DNA of 64,000 nt from Chryseobacterium phosphatilyticum (GTDB taxonomy: Bacteria > Bacteroidota > Bacteroidia > Flavobacteriales > Weeksellaceae): positions 1 to 64,000 of the forward strand of contig NZ_PPED02000001.1 of assembly GCF_002899825.2 (NCBI RefSeq), given 5' to 3'. Shown here one piece after another: positions 35,554 through 44,864 of the stretch (within the stretch, counting starts at the first letter, position 1; each line of letters starts with the position of its first letter). The notes below the pieces were generated by a model. It had not been told where the DNA came from. It saw only the letters and a program-made list of their open reading frames with translations, and searched no databases. The position numbers and the translations under genes are program-made.

Positions 35554-38500
35554 TTAATCGTTATCCACTCTGATCCATTTTCCATTTTCTATTCCTTCAT
35601 AGAAATGGTCATTATGGTAAATAACCGCTCCCTGAATATGGGGTTTATTGGCCGGAAGTGTTAATACCTCAGGTGAAGCATTGGTATTTCGGATCATAAA
35701 TACATCATTTCCTTCTTTAATTACAATTCCCGCTCCTGAAATAAGCCTGTTCAGACCATTATCAGTGAGAGGATCAGGTATTGCTGATGGAAGTAATTCG
35801 GTAATACGTCGTGCTCCTGCTGATGCGGTACAACCCCGTAGCGTACCATCCATCAACATCATCACTCCAGGTGTTGGGCATTCCGGATTGATATTGACTA
35901 CAATTTCTTTATTGCTGATATCTACCGGACAAGTTTGTTCACCGGTAAATTTGATATTCTTCAGCCGGTAAGCAAATGTTCCGACCTGACTTTTAGGATG
36001 GAGAATAACTGCCTCACCATTGGCTCCGGAAGTAACGGTTTGATCCGGACCTCCATTCAAACTGTAGGTAAAAATATAATTTTGAGGAAGAGATCCTTTA
36101 AATCTTACCTGTATATCTCCTGAAATCTGTTGTACAGTACTTGTTGTTAAGGATATAGTAGAATCTACCGGTAAGGCTATCGATGAAATCCTAAAATCTT
36201 CAGTAATATTACATCCGTCCTGGCCGTAAGTAACACTTACCTTATAATTGCCCGGTTGAGTAAAAGTAATCACTGAACTGTTCCCGATAACGGCCGAATT
36301 GATCGTATTTATTTTCGTCCATGTATAACTTGCATTAGGATCCGTTCCAAATAATGTGGAAGCATCATAGGTCTTTGGAAATTCTGAAGCACAAAGTGTT
36401 TTATTGCCTCCAAAACCTGCAGCCTGTACATCAGTAGGTACTATGGTAAGATTCACAGTGTTCCCCAGATCCTGACTGTTCCCATAGGCATTGACAGGAC
36501 GTGAAAAATTCATATCCTTGATAGAAGCATAAAACATGGTATATTTTGCTGAGGGGGCAAGACTCATCATATTCTGACCTGCAGCTGATCTGAGCACTGA
36601 AATTCTGTTGCACGGAGTTCCTGTCATAAAAAGATTTTCAGTAACTACCTGGCTATTATTGACCTGATAAGATCCCGGGTTGAAATACAAGGTTTTGTAT
36701 TTTCCGGAAGAGGAGAGTGTGCTTACGGAATTCACTGCTGAACTCCCCAGAAATGTTACTGTATTGAAATCCCAGGTCTTTGTTCCTGTATTTAGAATTC
36801 CGTCTTTCCATAGAGTAAGATCACCAAATGCAGTGGCTTCCGGAGTATTGGTGACGAAATATCCTGTTTCTACTTTAGCCTCTCTTAGTTGCAAATTCAC
36901 GGGGTTATTTCCTGTATTAATATTAAAATAAGGACTGTAGAAATTGTAAAAAGGAAGACTTGGCATATAATAATGAGAAGTACCTGCACTGTTTGCTCTG
37001 GTTCCGGTAACAATTGATTGTCCAAAATCTACAACAGGATTATTGTTGGTCGTTTGGTTCCAGCTAAAATTGACAAGAGTCATGGGTTGGCTATTGGTTT
37101 TAAATCCTGCAGCATTATTAAAATTAAGATCTCCCAGATAAGGACTTTTCAATTCAAAATAATCTGGTGCATTGATATTGAGGTAAATATAAGCTCCTTT
37201 AGTATCAATATGACGAGTTCTTCCACTAGTTGCTCCCTGGGGCATAATGATATTACGAATAAGTCCGTAGGATGAAAAAGGAACATTAATCTTAAGATCA
37301 TTTTGCAGCACCAGATTACCATATATATTCAGATAATACAGGTAACTGCTATCCGCTCCGAAATCCAATACCGGTTGGTTGGGGGCATTATTAAATGTGA
37401 GATTATGGGCTTTTGATATGCTGCTTCCTTTGATAATAATTTTATTTTGCCCTGGAGTAAATCCGGAATTTTGGTCAAAAAAAACATTATCTATAGAGGT
37501 AGGAATATCACAATTTGTTATTGGGGTTCCCCCTGAAGTTAGTGACCAGTGCAATGGATCTCTCCATTCTCCCTGACCACCAATCCAGTAAAGATTCCTT
37601 GGATCTGTAGAAATAGCATCCTGAAAACTGATTCCGGTATTTCCTCCTAAATCTGTACTTTTTGTGGTGAGGTAGGTTTGACCTCCGGACGAAGAAATCA
37701 TTTTAAATTGTACTCTGTCCATTGAATAATGAGAAGAATTGGCAGTATAATTGGGAAGTACCAGTGACCTTGGTTGTAGGTTGGCAGAAGAAAAGATCAG
37801 TTTATCAATACAATCTCCATACATATTCAGAGATTGATTTACCTGAACATTGCCTTCTAAAGCTATGTGATTATTTTTTTCGATGACCAGATTATTAACC
37901 GTGAGTAGAGATTTAATGGTTAAAGAAGGATTTATTTTATCAATTCTTGTTCCTGATGTTGAATGGATGATAAAATGATTGATAATCCCGCCGGTAATGT
38001 TGAAGTTCATCATATAATCATTAACACCTGCTGCATTGGTAAATTCTATTTTTTCAAAATAGTGAGCAAGATTATTGGAGGAGATTTCATTCCCTAAACT
38101 ACCGGAAGGTTTAATAATTTTGATGACGCTGTTACCCGTATCTACTACAGGCTGAATGGTATTGACAATGAAGTTGGAGCTTATTGTAATATCTGCATTA
38201 TTCATCAGAAACTGATCTCCATACAAAGTCAGTGAAGTAAGTTTCAGAAGAGTTCCACTTGCATCCAGAATGTTTCCGGAGATGTTGTTTTGCATAATAA
38301 TAGAATTACCATTAAGATCATACGTTGAGGTCCCTCTGTTGATTTTCCACCGGGCAGAGCCCGAAAAAGTAAGTACAGAAGTGGCTCCGTTCGGTGTGAG
38401 ATTCTTAACAATGTTCGTGGGTTTATTGGTATTAATGAACGTGAATCCCAAAAAATATCCTGCATCATAATATCCGGGATGTAAAATCATATTTCCATTC

Positions 38501-41199
38501 ACATTCATTTTATAATAATTGTTATTTCCCGCAAAATAAGATTTTGAGGTAGTGGGTAAGTCACTAAAAGTAATATCATTCACCGTTACGTCACCGGATA
38601 GCTGTATGGCTGTAATTCCATTGAGAATAAATCCTGAGTACCGGTCAAAAAATACATTATCGTTGCTGCCCGGTATACCACAAGTTGAGGTGATCCTTGC
38701 ATTTGTAGGATCCAGAGACCAGTGACTGATATCATTCCAGTTTCCGTGTCCTCCTTTCCAGTAAAAATTTTTCGCGGTTGCTGCAGTAAAATTGATTCCT
38801 GAGTTGTTTCCGCTATCAATTGAATTATTGGCATTAACGGGTTTTGCTCCCTGTACAGGAGTAATGTATCCAGCATTAATTCCTGAAATATTCATTCTGT
38901 TCAGCTCAACCAATCCATTCCCGTTAATCATATTCCCAAGTACCAGATTATTTCCTCCTGAACCGATTAAATTAACTGCCAGATCACAATCTGCTCGATT
39001 GTAAAGAAAGGTGTTGTTGATAATCAGTTGAGAAGAATCCTGAATTATGATGTTAGAAGGAGAGTTGATGATAAGGTGATCCGGTTTATTGATATCCAGA
39101 AACCTGATATCTCCCGCATTGACCTGAAATATTCCGGTATTCATATACCGGATATCTCCCTGGGAACTGCTTTCCTTAAAGATTTTTCCAAAAAAATGAC
39201 TGGTATTTCCTGAAAAATAATACCGCCCATTATAGTTTTGGATAAATACAGATGTATTGGGAGCTGTAATGGTTTGTTTGGTATTGATATTCAGAGTGAT
39301 CATTTGTAATGTTGCATGGTCTATACTGACATTGTTGCCACCCAACCAGAATTCCCGGGCCTTTATTTTCCTGCCATCAGCATAAAGATTGCTTATCATG
39401 GCACTGCTGTCAAAATTGAAACTCCCAGTCACTTCAATATCATACGGCGTGGTGCTGGTGGCAGGCATCAGATAATAATTGTCATTACCCAATACACTCA
39501 ACTGGGTTACTTTCTGCCCTTCAAAGTTCATATAACGGTTGATTACCGGATCGGTATTACTGTATTTTCGAATATTGAAGCTCGTAGCAGTTGCCGTCAT
39601 TTCTTTTTGGAGATAAATATTACCATAGATATAGGTAGTGGGGCTATAAACGGGGTTAGCCGGAGCATTATTCCAGGTCATATTACGGACAGAAACAGTT
39701 CCGGTACTTGTAATGCTGTTATTTGTAGGTGTAAAACCGGAAGATGCATCCAGAATGACATCATCATACATATGAGGAATACAATTGGCTGGTGAACCTC
39801 CTGAAGTAAAGGACCAATGCGAGGGATCATTCCAGCTTCCGCCACCACCTATCCAATAGAATGTTTTGGAAGATATGCCCGAGTATGTAATATTTCCCGT
39901 ATTGCTTCCGCCATCGGTTCCTGCGATCATTGATCCGCCTCCTGTTAGCTTTACAGCGATAAGATTATAATCAGAAAGTGAAGAAATACCATTCCCATTG
40001 ACAGAGCCAGGAAGAATAACATTAACCGGATTAGTGGTGTCTGCACCTCCAAACCTCGGAATTGTACCATTACATGGAGAATTGGCTATGAATGTTTGAT
40101 GAACCTGAAGATAATTAGGACTTAGATTTGGCGCTGGGCGGAAGGTATACAATCCACCATTGAGTACCAGATTGTTAATATCAATTTGCTGGGTTCGCAA
40201 TGTAGCATTTCCTTTACCGAGAGTCAGGTTTTTAATTTCGTGTCGTGTTCCTGAGAAATCACAGCTTCCATCGCCTAAAATAACTTCATTGGCCTTCCAT
40301 GTTGTGACATTTACTATTAGGCCGTACAAACTAGCTTTATTAATATTCAATTCATTTCCCGTGATATTAGCACCGCTGTTTCCGGCTCCTGTTAATTCAT
40401 CTACTTTCAGAAAATTGCCTGCTGAGATTTGAGAATAGTTTCCTGTGGGAAGGGTAATTTTTTTGATATCCTGAGTCGTTTGAATTGTCAGTGATGAAAA
40501 GGAAAGGGAGGCCTGGGTCAGATTAGCTGCGGAATTGAATTGCATCGCGCCTGTTGTGGTTAACGACGAGCTTCCGAATCTTGATGTTGCCGTGGAAGTG
40601 TGAGTTAGGGTATTTGCAATGATATTCTTATTATCAGTATCAAGAAGGGCATTCTCACTAATATTAAACTGGAAGAAGCCATTGCTGGCAAAATTTTTAA
40701 CCAGTTTAAAAGTGCCGTTTCCCTTCAGATTGAATGATGAGGTATATGAGGTACCAATGTACCTTGGGTCAATCAGGTTATCGGGAATATCAATAAGATG
40801 AGGACTTGGGTTTGAACTGTCTGAAAAAAGGTTCATAGTGAGGTTGTAATACGCTCCGGCATTGGATTTCCACCTCAGATTTCCGTAAATATTGAAAATA
40901 CTTCCTGCCGGAAAACCCAGTTTTCCGATAAATGAATCCTCAATAATAAAATCTTTACAGGTTGCTGAAGAAGGAATAGTCAACAACCCTCCTGTAGAAT
41001 TAAAACCACTTCCTGATGTGATATATACATTATCATAGCGGGATGGAATAATGCTGGCTGTTGGCCCCGATGCTGAGCCGATACGCCAATGGTTCAGGTC
41101 ACTCCAGGAACCGATCCCTCCGACCCAGTAGTAGTTATTCTGAGCCAGAAAACTCTGACTTAGCAGACAGAGAAGAACAAAATATAATTTAAGTTTCAT
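35554..41199 (-). CDS. giant exported repeat protein, 1881 aa
   Basis: Signal peptide (1-20, FLAQ). Four copies of a Trp-rich entry motif (YWVGGIGSWSDLNHW, YWIGGGGSWNDPSHW, YWKGGHGNWNDISHW, YWIGGQGEWRDPLHW) start near residues 23, 444, 810 and 1200. Each heads a 370-420-residue block of short beta strands that looks like a beta-helix. Residues ~1560-1760 resemble PKD/Ig-like domains (TLCASEFPKTYDA, YTWTKI, GNYKVSVTYG). The C-terminus (PHIQGAVIYHNDHFYEGI) is not a classical T9SS tail but resembles the end found in fibre-like proteins. It is probably a surface adhesin. The S74-domain gene lies 90 nt upstream in the same direction. Confidence 0.75.
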   Translation of the reverse strand: MKLKLYFVLLCLLSQSFLAQNNYYWVGGIGSWSDLNHWRIGSASGPTASIIPSRYDNVYITSGSGFNSTGGLLTIPSSATCKDFIIEDSFIGKLGFPAGSIFNIYGNLRWKSNAGAYYNLTMNLFSDSSNPSPHLIDIPDNLIDPRYIGTSYTSSFNLKGNGTFKLVKNFASNGFFQFNISENALLDTDNKNIIANTLTHTSTATSRFGSSSLTTTGAMQFNSAANLTQASLSFSSLTIQTTQDIKKITLPTGNYSQISAGNFLKVDELTGAGNSGANITGNELNINKASLYGLIVNVTTWKANEVILGDGSCDFSGTRHEIKNLTLGKGNATLRTQQIDINNLVLNGGLYTFRPAPNLSPNYLQVHQTFIANSPCNGTIPRFGGADTTNPVNVILPGSVNGNGISSLSDYNLIAVKLTGGGSMIAGTDGGSNTGNITYSGISSKTFYWIGGGGSWNDPSHWSFTSGGSPANCIPHMYDDVILDASSGFTPTNNSITSTGTVSVRNMTWNNAPANPVYSPTTYIYGNIYLQKEMTATATSFNIRKYSNTDPVINRYMNFEGQKVTQLSVLGNDNYYLMPATSTTPYDIEVTGSFNFDSSAMISNLYADGRKIKAREFWLGGNNVSIDHATLQMITLNINTKQTITAPNTSVFIQNYNGRYYFSGNTSHFFGKIFKESSSQGDIRYMNTGIFQVNAGDIRFLDINKPDHLIINSPSNIIIQDSSQLIINNTFLYNRADCDLAVNLIGSGGNNLVLGNMINGNGLVELNRMNISGINAGYITPVQGAKPVNANNSIDSGNNSGINFTAATAKNFYWKGGHGNWNDISHWSLDPTNARITSTCGIPGSNDNVFFDRYSGFILNGITAIQLSGDVTVNDITFSDLPTTSKSYFAGNNNYYKMNVNGNMILHPGYYDAGYFLGFTFINTNKPTNIVKNLTPNGATSVLTFSGSARWKINRGTSTYDLNGNSIIMQNNISGNILDASGTLLKLTSLTLYGDQFLMNNADITISSNFIVNTIQPVVDTGNSVIKIIKPSGSLGNEISSNNLAHYFEKIEFTNAAGVNDYMMNFNITGGIINHFIIHSTSGTRIDKINPSLTIKSLLTVNNLVIEKNNHIALEGNVQVNQSLNMYGDCIDKLIFSSANLQPRSLVLPNYTANSSHYSMDRVQFKMISSSGGQTYLTTKSTDLGGNTGISFQDAISTDPRNLYWIGGQGEWRDPLHWSLTSGGTPITNCDIPTSIDNVFFDQNSGFTPGQNKIIIKGSSISKAHNLTFNNAPNQPVLDFGADSSYLYYLNIYGNLVLQNDLKINVPFSSYGLIRNIIMPQGATSGRTRHIDTKGAYIYLNINAPDYFELKSPYLGDLNFNNAAGFKTNSQPMTLVNFSWNQTTNNNPVVDFGQSIVTGTRANSAGTSHYYMPSLPFYNFYSPYFNINTGNNPVNLQLREAKVETGYFVTNTPEATAFGDLTLWKDGILNTGTKTWDFNTVTFLGSSAVNSVSTLSSSGKYKTLYFNPGSYQVNNSQVVTENLFMTGTPCNRISVLRSAAGQNMMSLAPSAKYTMFYASIKDMNFSRPVNAYGNSQDLGNTVNLTIVPTDVQAAGFGGNKTLCASEFPKTYDASTLFGTDPNASYTWTKINTINSAVIGNSSVITFTQPGNYKVSVTYGQDGCNITEDFRISSIALPVDSTISLTTSTVQQISGDIQVRFKGSLPQNYIFTYSLNGGPDQTVTSGANGEAVILHPKSQVGTFAYRLKNIKFTGEQTCPVDISNKEIVVNINPECPTPGVMMLMDGTLRGCTASAGARRITELLPSAIPDPLTDNGLNRLISGAGIVIKEGNDVFMIRNTNASPEVLTLPANKPHIQGAVIYHNDHFYEGIENGKWIRVDND

Positions 41200-41289
41200 G
41201 GTATTTGAATTACAAAATTAATAAGGAGAGGAGGCATAAATGCTCAACTCCGATGATGCTGAAAAGGTCAGAAATTAATTCTTTGTCAA

Positions 41290-42150
41290 CTATTTTAATT
41301 TCTTCAGCAACTGTACTTCTTTTTGTAATTCTTCGATTTTTTTGCCTTGTTCCTGAACGGTCTGCACCAATAACGGAATCAGTTCATTATAGTTGACAGA
41401 TTTGTATCCTTCGTTGTCTGTGCTTACGATGTTGGGAAGTATTTTTTCCACTTCCTGAGCGACAAGCCCATATTGGAGCTGTATATTTCCTCCTTTCTTT
41501 TTCCCGGTTTCATTCCAGAAGTAAGAGACAGGTCTCAGCTTTAATAATAATTGATCTGATGATTTTATGTCGGTAATATTTTGTTTAAGTCTTTCATCAG
41601 AATTGTAATCAATAGCACTGGCCCTTACAGTTCCTGCTACATCCAGTTTGGCAGAGGCGGAGGGAGTAGTGCCAATTCCAACACTTCCGTTTCCTGAAAA
41701 GACGAGATTTTTACCATTGAGGTCTACATTTCTTGCAGCGAGCGGGGTGGTAATGCTGCCGTCTGCAGTATACATATTGGAGTTGAGCCCTAAGCTTTCC
41801 CAATGGGTTCCGTTCCAGAAATAATATCCCGGTTGGGTAATCTTGGCAACTTTTGAAACAGGAGAGAGCGGAGCTGTGGTCGCATAGATCATGAGAGATT
41901 CTGTACCTGACTGCATACTGTTTGTCATCGCCTGGATCTGATCTCCAGTAAGTCGGGGAATCATCAAACCTTCTGTCTGTGAAGAGCCATCTGTTTTGGC
42001 GCTGATATCCAATGTAGCTTTGGGGTTTATGGTGTTGATCCCTATTTTACCTGCCTGAGAGTATATTGAAGAACTGATAGAGATCGTTCCGATAAGGCAT
42101 AGAATGAACATTGCAGAATTATTCTTCTGCAAGAAGGTAGAGTTTTTCAT
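41290..42150 (-). CDS. tail-fibre-like protein with S74-type chaperone domain, 286 aa
   Basis: Signal peptide to about residue 33 (SIYSQ). It has a GKIGINTINPKATLDI repeat, a central YYFWNGTHWESLG segment, GSVGIGTTPSASAKLDVAG, then SDERLKQNI and VEKILPNIVS, followed by a terminal coiled coil. SDERLK is the hallmark of the peptidase-S74 intramolecular chaperone, which trimerises fibres. It probably forms an operon with the giant repeat protein downstream. Confidence 0.82.
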   Translation of the reverse strand: MKNSTFLQKNNSAMFILCLIGTISISSSIYSQAGKIGINTINPKATLDISAKTDGSSQTEGLMIPRLTGDQIQAMTNSMQSGTESLMIYATTAPLSPVSKVAKITQPGYYFWNGTHWESLGLNSNMYTADGSITTPLAARNVDLNGKNLVFSGNGSVGIGTTPSASAKLDVAGTVRASAIDYNSDERLKQNITDIKSSDQLLLKLRPVSYFWNETGKKKGGNIQLQYGLVAQEVEKILPNIVSTDNEGYKSVNYNELIPLLVQTVQEQGKKIEELQKEVQLLKKLK

Positions 42151-42190
42151 AGTTTTTAATTGCTTATTATTTGAGTATAAATCAATCTCC

Positions 42191-42733
42191 TTAGTGTGAA
42201 AGTGAAGATTGTAGGAGGTTTTGTACGATGAGTTTGGATTTTTCTATTAATTCATTCGAGCGGTAAAGTTGACTGGTCAGAATGCAGCTCTCAAACAGAA
42301 GATAGAGGTGAGCTGCCAGAATATCATTTTTGAGGTCCTTATGAAAAGAATCTCTAAGCGTAGCTTTATGATCACGTATTATTTTGTGAATTTCGATTTT
42401 ATCAACCGGTATTTCAGACATAATATTTAAAAAACTACATCCTCTGAAATCTTCCTTCTGATTCATATAGATCAAAAAATCAAATGATTTTAAAAACTTT
42501 TCTTCAAGAGTTTTTGCACCAGAGGTAAAATTTTCAAGCTCAGAAACCCAGTATTTAAATCTTTTATTAAAAAATTCGATGCACAGATCATCCTTCGATT
42601 TAAAGTGCTGGTAAAAACTGGCCTTTGAAACGTCTGCTTCTTCAATGATTTGGTTGATACCAGTGCTGTTGTAGCCTTGTTGATGAAAGAGTATCATCGA
42701 GGTGTTTAAAATTCTTTCGCGGGGTTTGGACAT
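42191..42733 (-). CDS. TetR-family transcriptional regulator, about 180 aa
   Basis: N-terminal HTH: RERILNTSMILFHQQGYNST, INQIIEEADVSKASFYQHF. The divergent C-terminal domain would bind a ligand. The longest frame starts 7 codons earlier at a point that overlaps a TACATTTG element (42752-42759, minus strand), so ATG 42733 (MSKPRERIL) is preferred. It lies upstream of the S74/giant-protein pair on the same strand, but the target is unknown. Confidence 0.85.
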   Translation of the reverse strand: MSKPRERILNTSMILFHQQGYNSTGINQIIEEADVSKASFYQHFKSKDDLCIEFFNKRFKYWVSELENFTSGAKTLEEKFLKSFDFLIYMNQKEDFRGCSFLNIMSEIPVDKIEIHKIIRDHKATLRDSFHKDLKNDILAAHLYLLFESCILTSQLYRSNELIEKSKLIVQNLLQSSLSH

Positions 42734-42881
42734 AAGGTTTTGGATTTGCAACAAATGTAAACAAAAAATGAACAGACTGGTATGTGTGTTAATAAAATCT
42801 TAAATGCAAATCATAATTGTTATATTTTGAGTAGAAAAACTTTCTCTGGTACCTTTAGGATATGGAAAATATTGATGTGGA

Positions 42882-43595
42882 TTACACAAAGCCTCTTGCA
42901 TAGTAAAGTTGTATGCAGAAAAATAATAATGTGAAAATCCAAACCACATAGGGATGATACCGAAAGTTTTCCTTCAGAATATAATGCAAAGCTTTTAATA
43001 GCTTAAACAGGCCGATTACCCCTATAATAATAAATAGTAAGAATACAATAAAAAAGGCATAGTCTCTTGTGCCGTAAGTCTCCAGCTTTTCGAGGTGTGC
43101 CAGATAACTTTGTACATCAATAGTCTGACCCAGAAACATTGCCGAAAGTATTAACAGGAAAAAAGGAGTCGAAGTATAGACTGTAGTATAGATAAAAGAA
43201 AACAAAAGGGTGCGAAAGGTGACCGTATTTACTTTTTCTCTTTTATACCATAATAATATAACGCTGAATAATACGGCAGTAAAATTATTCAATAAAAATA
43301 TGAACAATGCTTTTTCTACCATAGTCAAACCTTTTATTTTTGATATGAAATTTTGTTGCCCGCTATAATCCATTAAAAGAATCGAAACAATAACCGAAGT
43401 ATACACTGATAGTTTAATGGGAGATAAATAGTCCTGAAAACGTTCTGTTTCATCCTTTTCCATTTCATGTACAGAAAAATCATAACAACGTGCAGGTTGC
43501 TGAAATAATTTTAAAATAGTTACCGGAACCAATAAGACTTCAATAATAATCTGCAGACAAAGCTTCTCAAAGCTATCAATCAGTTTTTCAAACAT
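42882..43595 (-). CDS. integral membrane protein of unknown function, 237 aa
   Basis: It has five to six hydrophobic segments (for example LSVYTSVIVSILLMDY, ALFIFLLNNFTAVLFSVILL, FFIVFLLFIIIGVIGLF and VVWIFTLLFFCIQLYY). An N-terminal cytoplasmic part has a Cys in QQPARCYDFS, the position where Bacteroidota DUF3667-type proteins have a zinc site. No transport or enzymatic motif was recognised. Confidence 0.55.
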   Translation of the reverse strand: MFEKLIDSFEKLCLQIIIEVLLVPVTILKLFQQPARCYDFSVHEMEKDETERFQDYLSPIKLSVYTSVIVSILLMDYSGQQNFISKIKGLTMVEKALFIFLLNNFTAVLFSVILLWYKREKVNTVTFRTLLFSFIYTTVYTSTPFFLLILSAMFLGQTIDVQSYLAHLEKLETYGTRDYAFFIVFLLFIIIGVIGLFKLLKALHYILKENFRYHPYVVWIFTLLFFCIQLYYARGFV

Positions 43596-43720
43596 ATGGA
43601 TCTGGTTTTAAGTAAGAAAGGAATTAGTTTACTATGCAATTTAAATAAATTTTAAATAGCTTCTCCAGATAAAATGTATGAAAATTAAAAGTATGAATTT
43701 AATAAAGAAAAATATTTATC

Positions 43721-43760
43721 AAATAAACTGGCCGGGAAAAAAATCCCGGCCAGTTTATTT
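43721..43760 (-). terminator. perfect 17-bp hairpin terminator of the JmjC gene
   Basis: The arms AAATAAACTGGCCGGGA and their exact complement enclose a 6-nt loop and directly abut the stop codon at 43761. Confidence 0.88.
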
Positions 43761-44642
43761 TTATTTAGGTAGTCCTTTTTTTAAGGCTTCATGAGCTCTT
43801 TCAACAGCTTTTCTTTCCTTCCAGTCCATATATCTTTTTTTATAACGACCTTTCATGAAATTGTCAAAATTACGCTGTACGGCAAGATTCCAAAGGGAAT
43901 GTGCTTTTACAGCCCAGCTTTTATCCCATGCTCTAAGAGAAATGGAGAAAGATCCGTCCAGATATTTCATCCAATGCCACCATCCGGTAGGCATAAATAA
44001 GGTATCACCATGCTCAAGGAAGCATTCAATTCCTTCAATACCATCCAAAGCGGGGAACTTTTCGAAATCCGGATTGGCTATATCGTAATCTTCCAGTGCG
44101 TAAGTCGCATAAGGTAGTTTATACAAACGTGTTTTCCATTTATATTCGAAAAGTAAAACATGCTTTCTACCATTAAAATGAGTATGGAATATATGAGGCA
44201 TATCAATATCATAATGAAGGAAAGTGACAGAACCTTTCCCCCCAAAAAACATGCTCGGATATTTATCTAAAAAACCACCCATCAGATTCTTTGGCGGAAT
44301 ATAGTCATCCAATAATTTAGGAGCATATTTGATAGGATCAAAAAAGAAGATTCTAAGATCAGTAGGCTCGCGCTGAATAAGATCAACATAGTCAGCAAAA
44401 GGCATTTTGGTTGTTGGTGTATTGATAGGTGCTGCAGGATCAGCTTTCGCACTGTCATATAAAGGTACTTCTACATCGCCCACTACTTCTTTCATGTAAT
44501 CCATTGTCCATTTCTGGTAAGCAGGCCATTTTCTAGCCATATTCTTGATAACCACTGGCTTACATGGTTTTAGATATTTTTCACGGAAGTCTTCTTGTGA
44601 AATGTCATCTACTACATCAATAGGTTTAAGGAGTATTCCCAT
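43761..44642 (-). CDS. cupin/JmjC-type Fe(II)/2-oxoglutarate oxygenase, 293 aa
   Basis: The iron-binding triad is visible as HYDID (His143, Asp145) and GWWHWM (His223) in a cupin_8 fold. RKHVLLFEYKWKTRLYKLP may supply the co-substrate contact. CKPVVIKNMARKWPAYQKW near the start is the typical entry of JmjC-like hydroxylases. Such enzymes hydroxylate protein or tRNA side chains. The target is unknown. The basic C-terminal helix (MKGRYKKRYMDWKERKA) could bind nucleic acid or ribosome. Confidence 0.85.
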   Translation of the reverse strand: MGILLKPIDVVDDISQEDFREKYLKPCKPVVIKNMARKWPAYQKWTMDYMKEVVGDVEVPLYDSAKADPAAPINTPTTKMPFADYVDLIQREPTDLRIFFFDPIKYAPKLLDDYIPPKNLMGGFLDKYPSMFFGGKGSVTFLHYDIDMPHIFHTHFNGRKHVLLFEYKWKTRLYKLPYATYALEDYDIANPDFEKFPALDGIEGIECFLEHGDTLFMPTGWWHWMKYLDGSFSISLRAWDKSWAVKAHSLWNLAVQRNFDNFMKGRYKKRYMDWKERKAVERAHEALKKGLPK

Positions 44643-44852
44643 TCGTTCAAATTATCAGGCTAAATTATTAAATATTTGTGACAAAAAATACAACGTATTT
44701 AAATTATTTGGAATTAATATAAATAAAATGGAAATTATACATAAGAGGTACTCAGTAATATCCTCCAGAGTAGTTTTATTTATCTGTTTTATTTGCGGTT
44801 GTTCTAGGCATTTTAATTAATACTTTTAAGAAATTACATCATAATCAATTCT

Positions 44853-44860
44853 TATATTTG
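44853..44860 (+). promoter_or_regulatory. TAnnTTTG element directly before the aminopeptidase ATG
   Basis: TATATTTG matches the Bacteroidota -7 consensus and ends 4 nt before ATG 44865. If used, the transcript starts at or inside the start codon, implying a leaderless mRNA or use of a later start. Confidence 0.4.
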
Positions 44861-44864
44861 ATGT

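Noticed and set aside
44545..44820. 91-codon plus-strand frame crossing the start of the JmjC gene
   Set aside because: Its first third is antisense to a clear JmjC gene and its end is AT-rich intergenic sequence with no motif.
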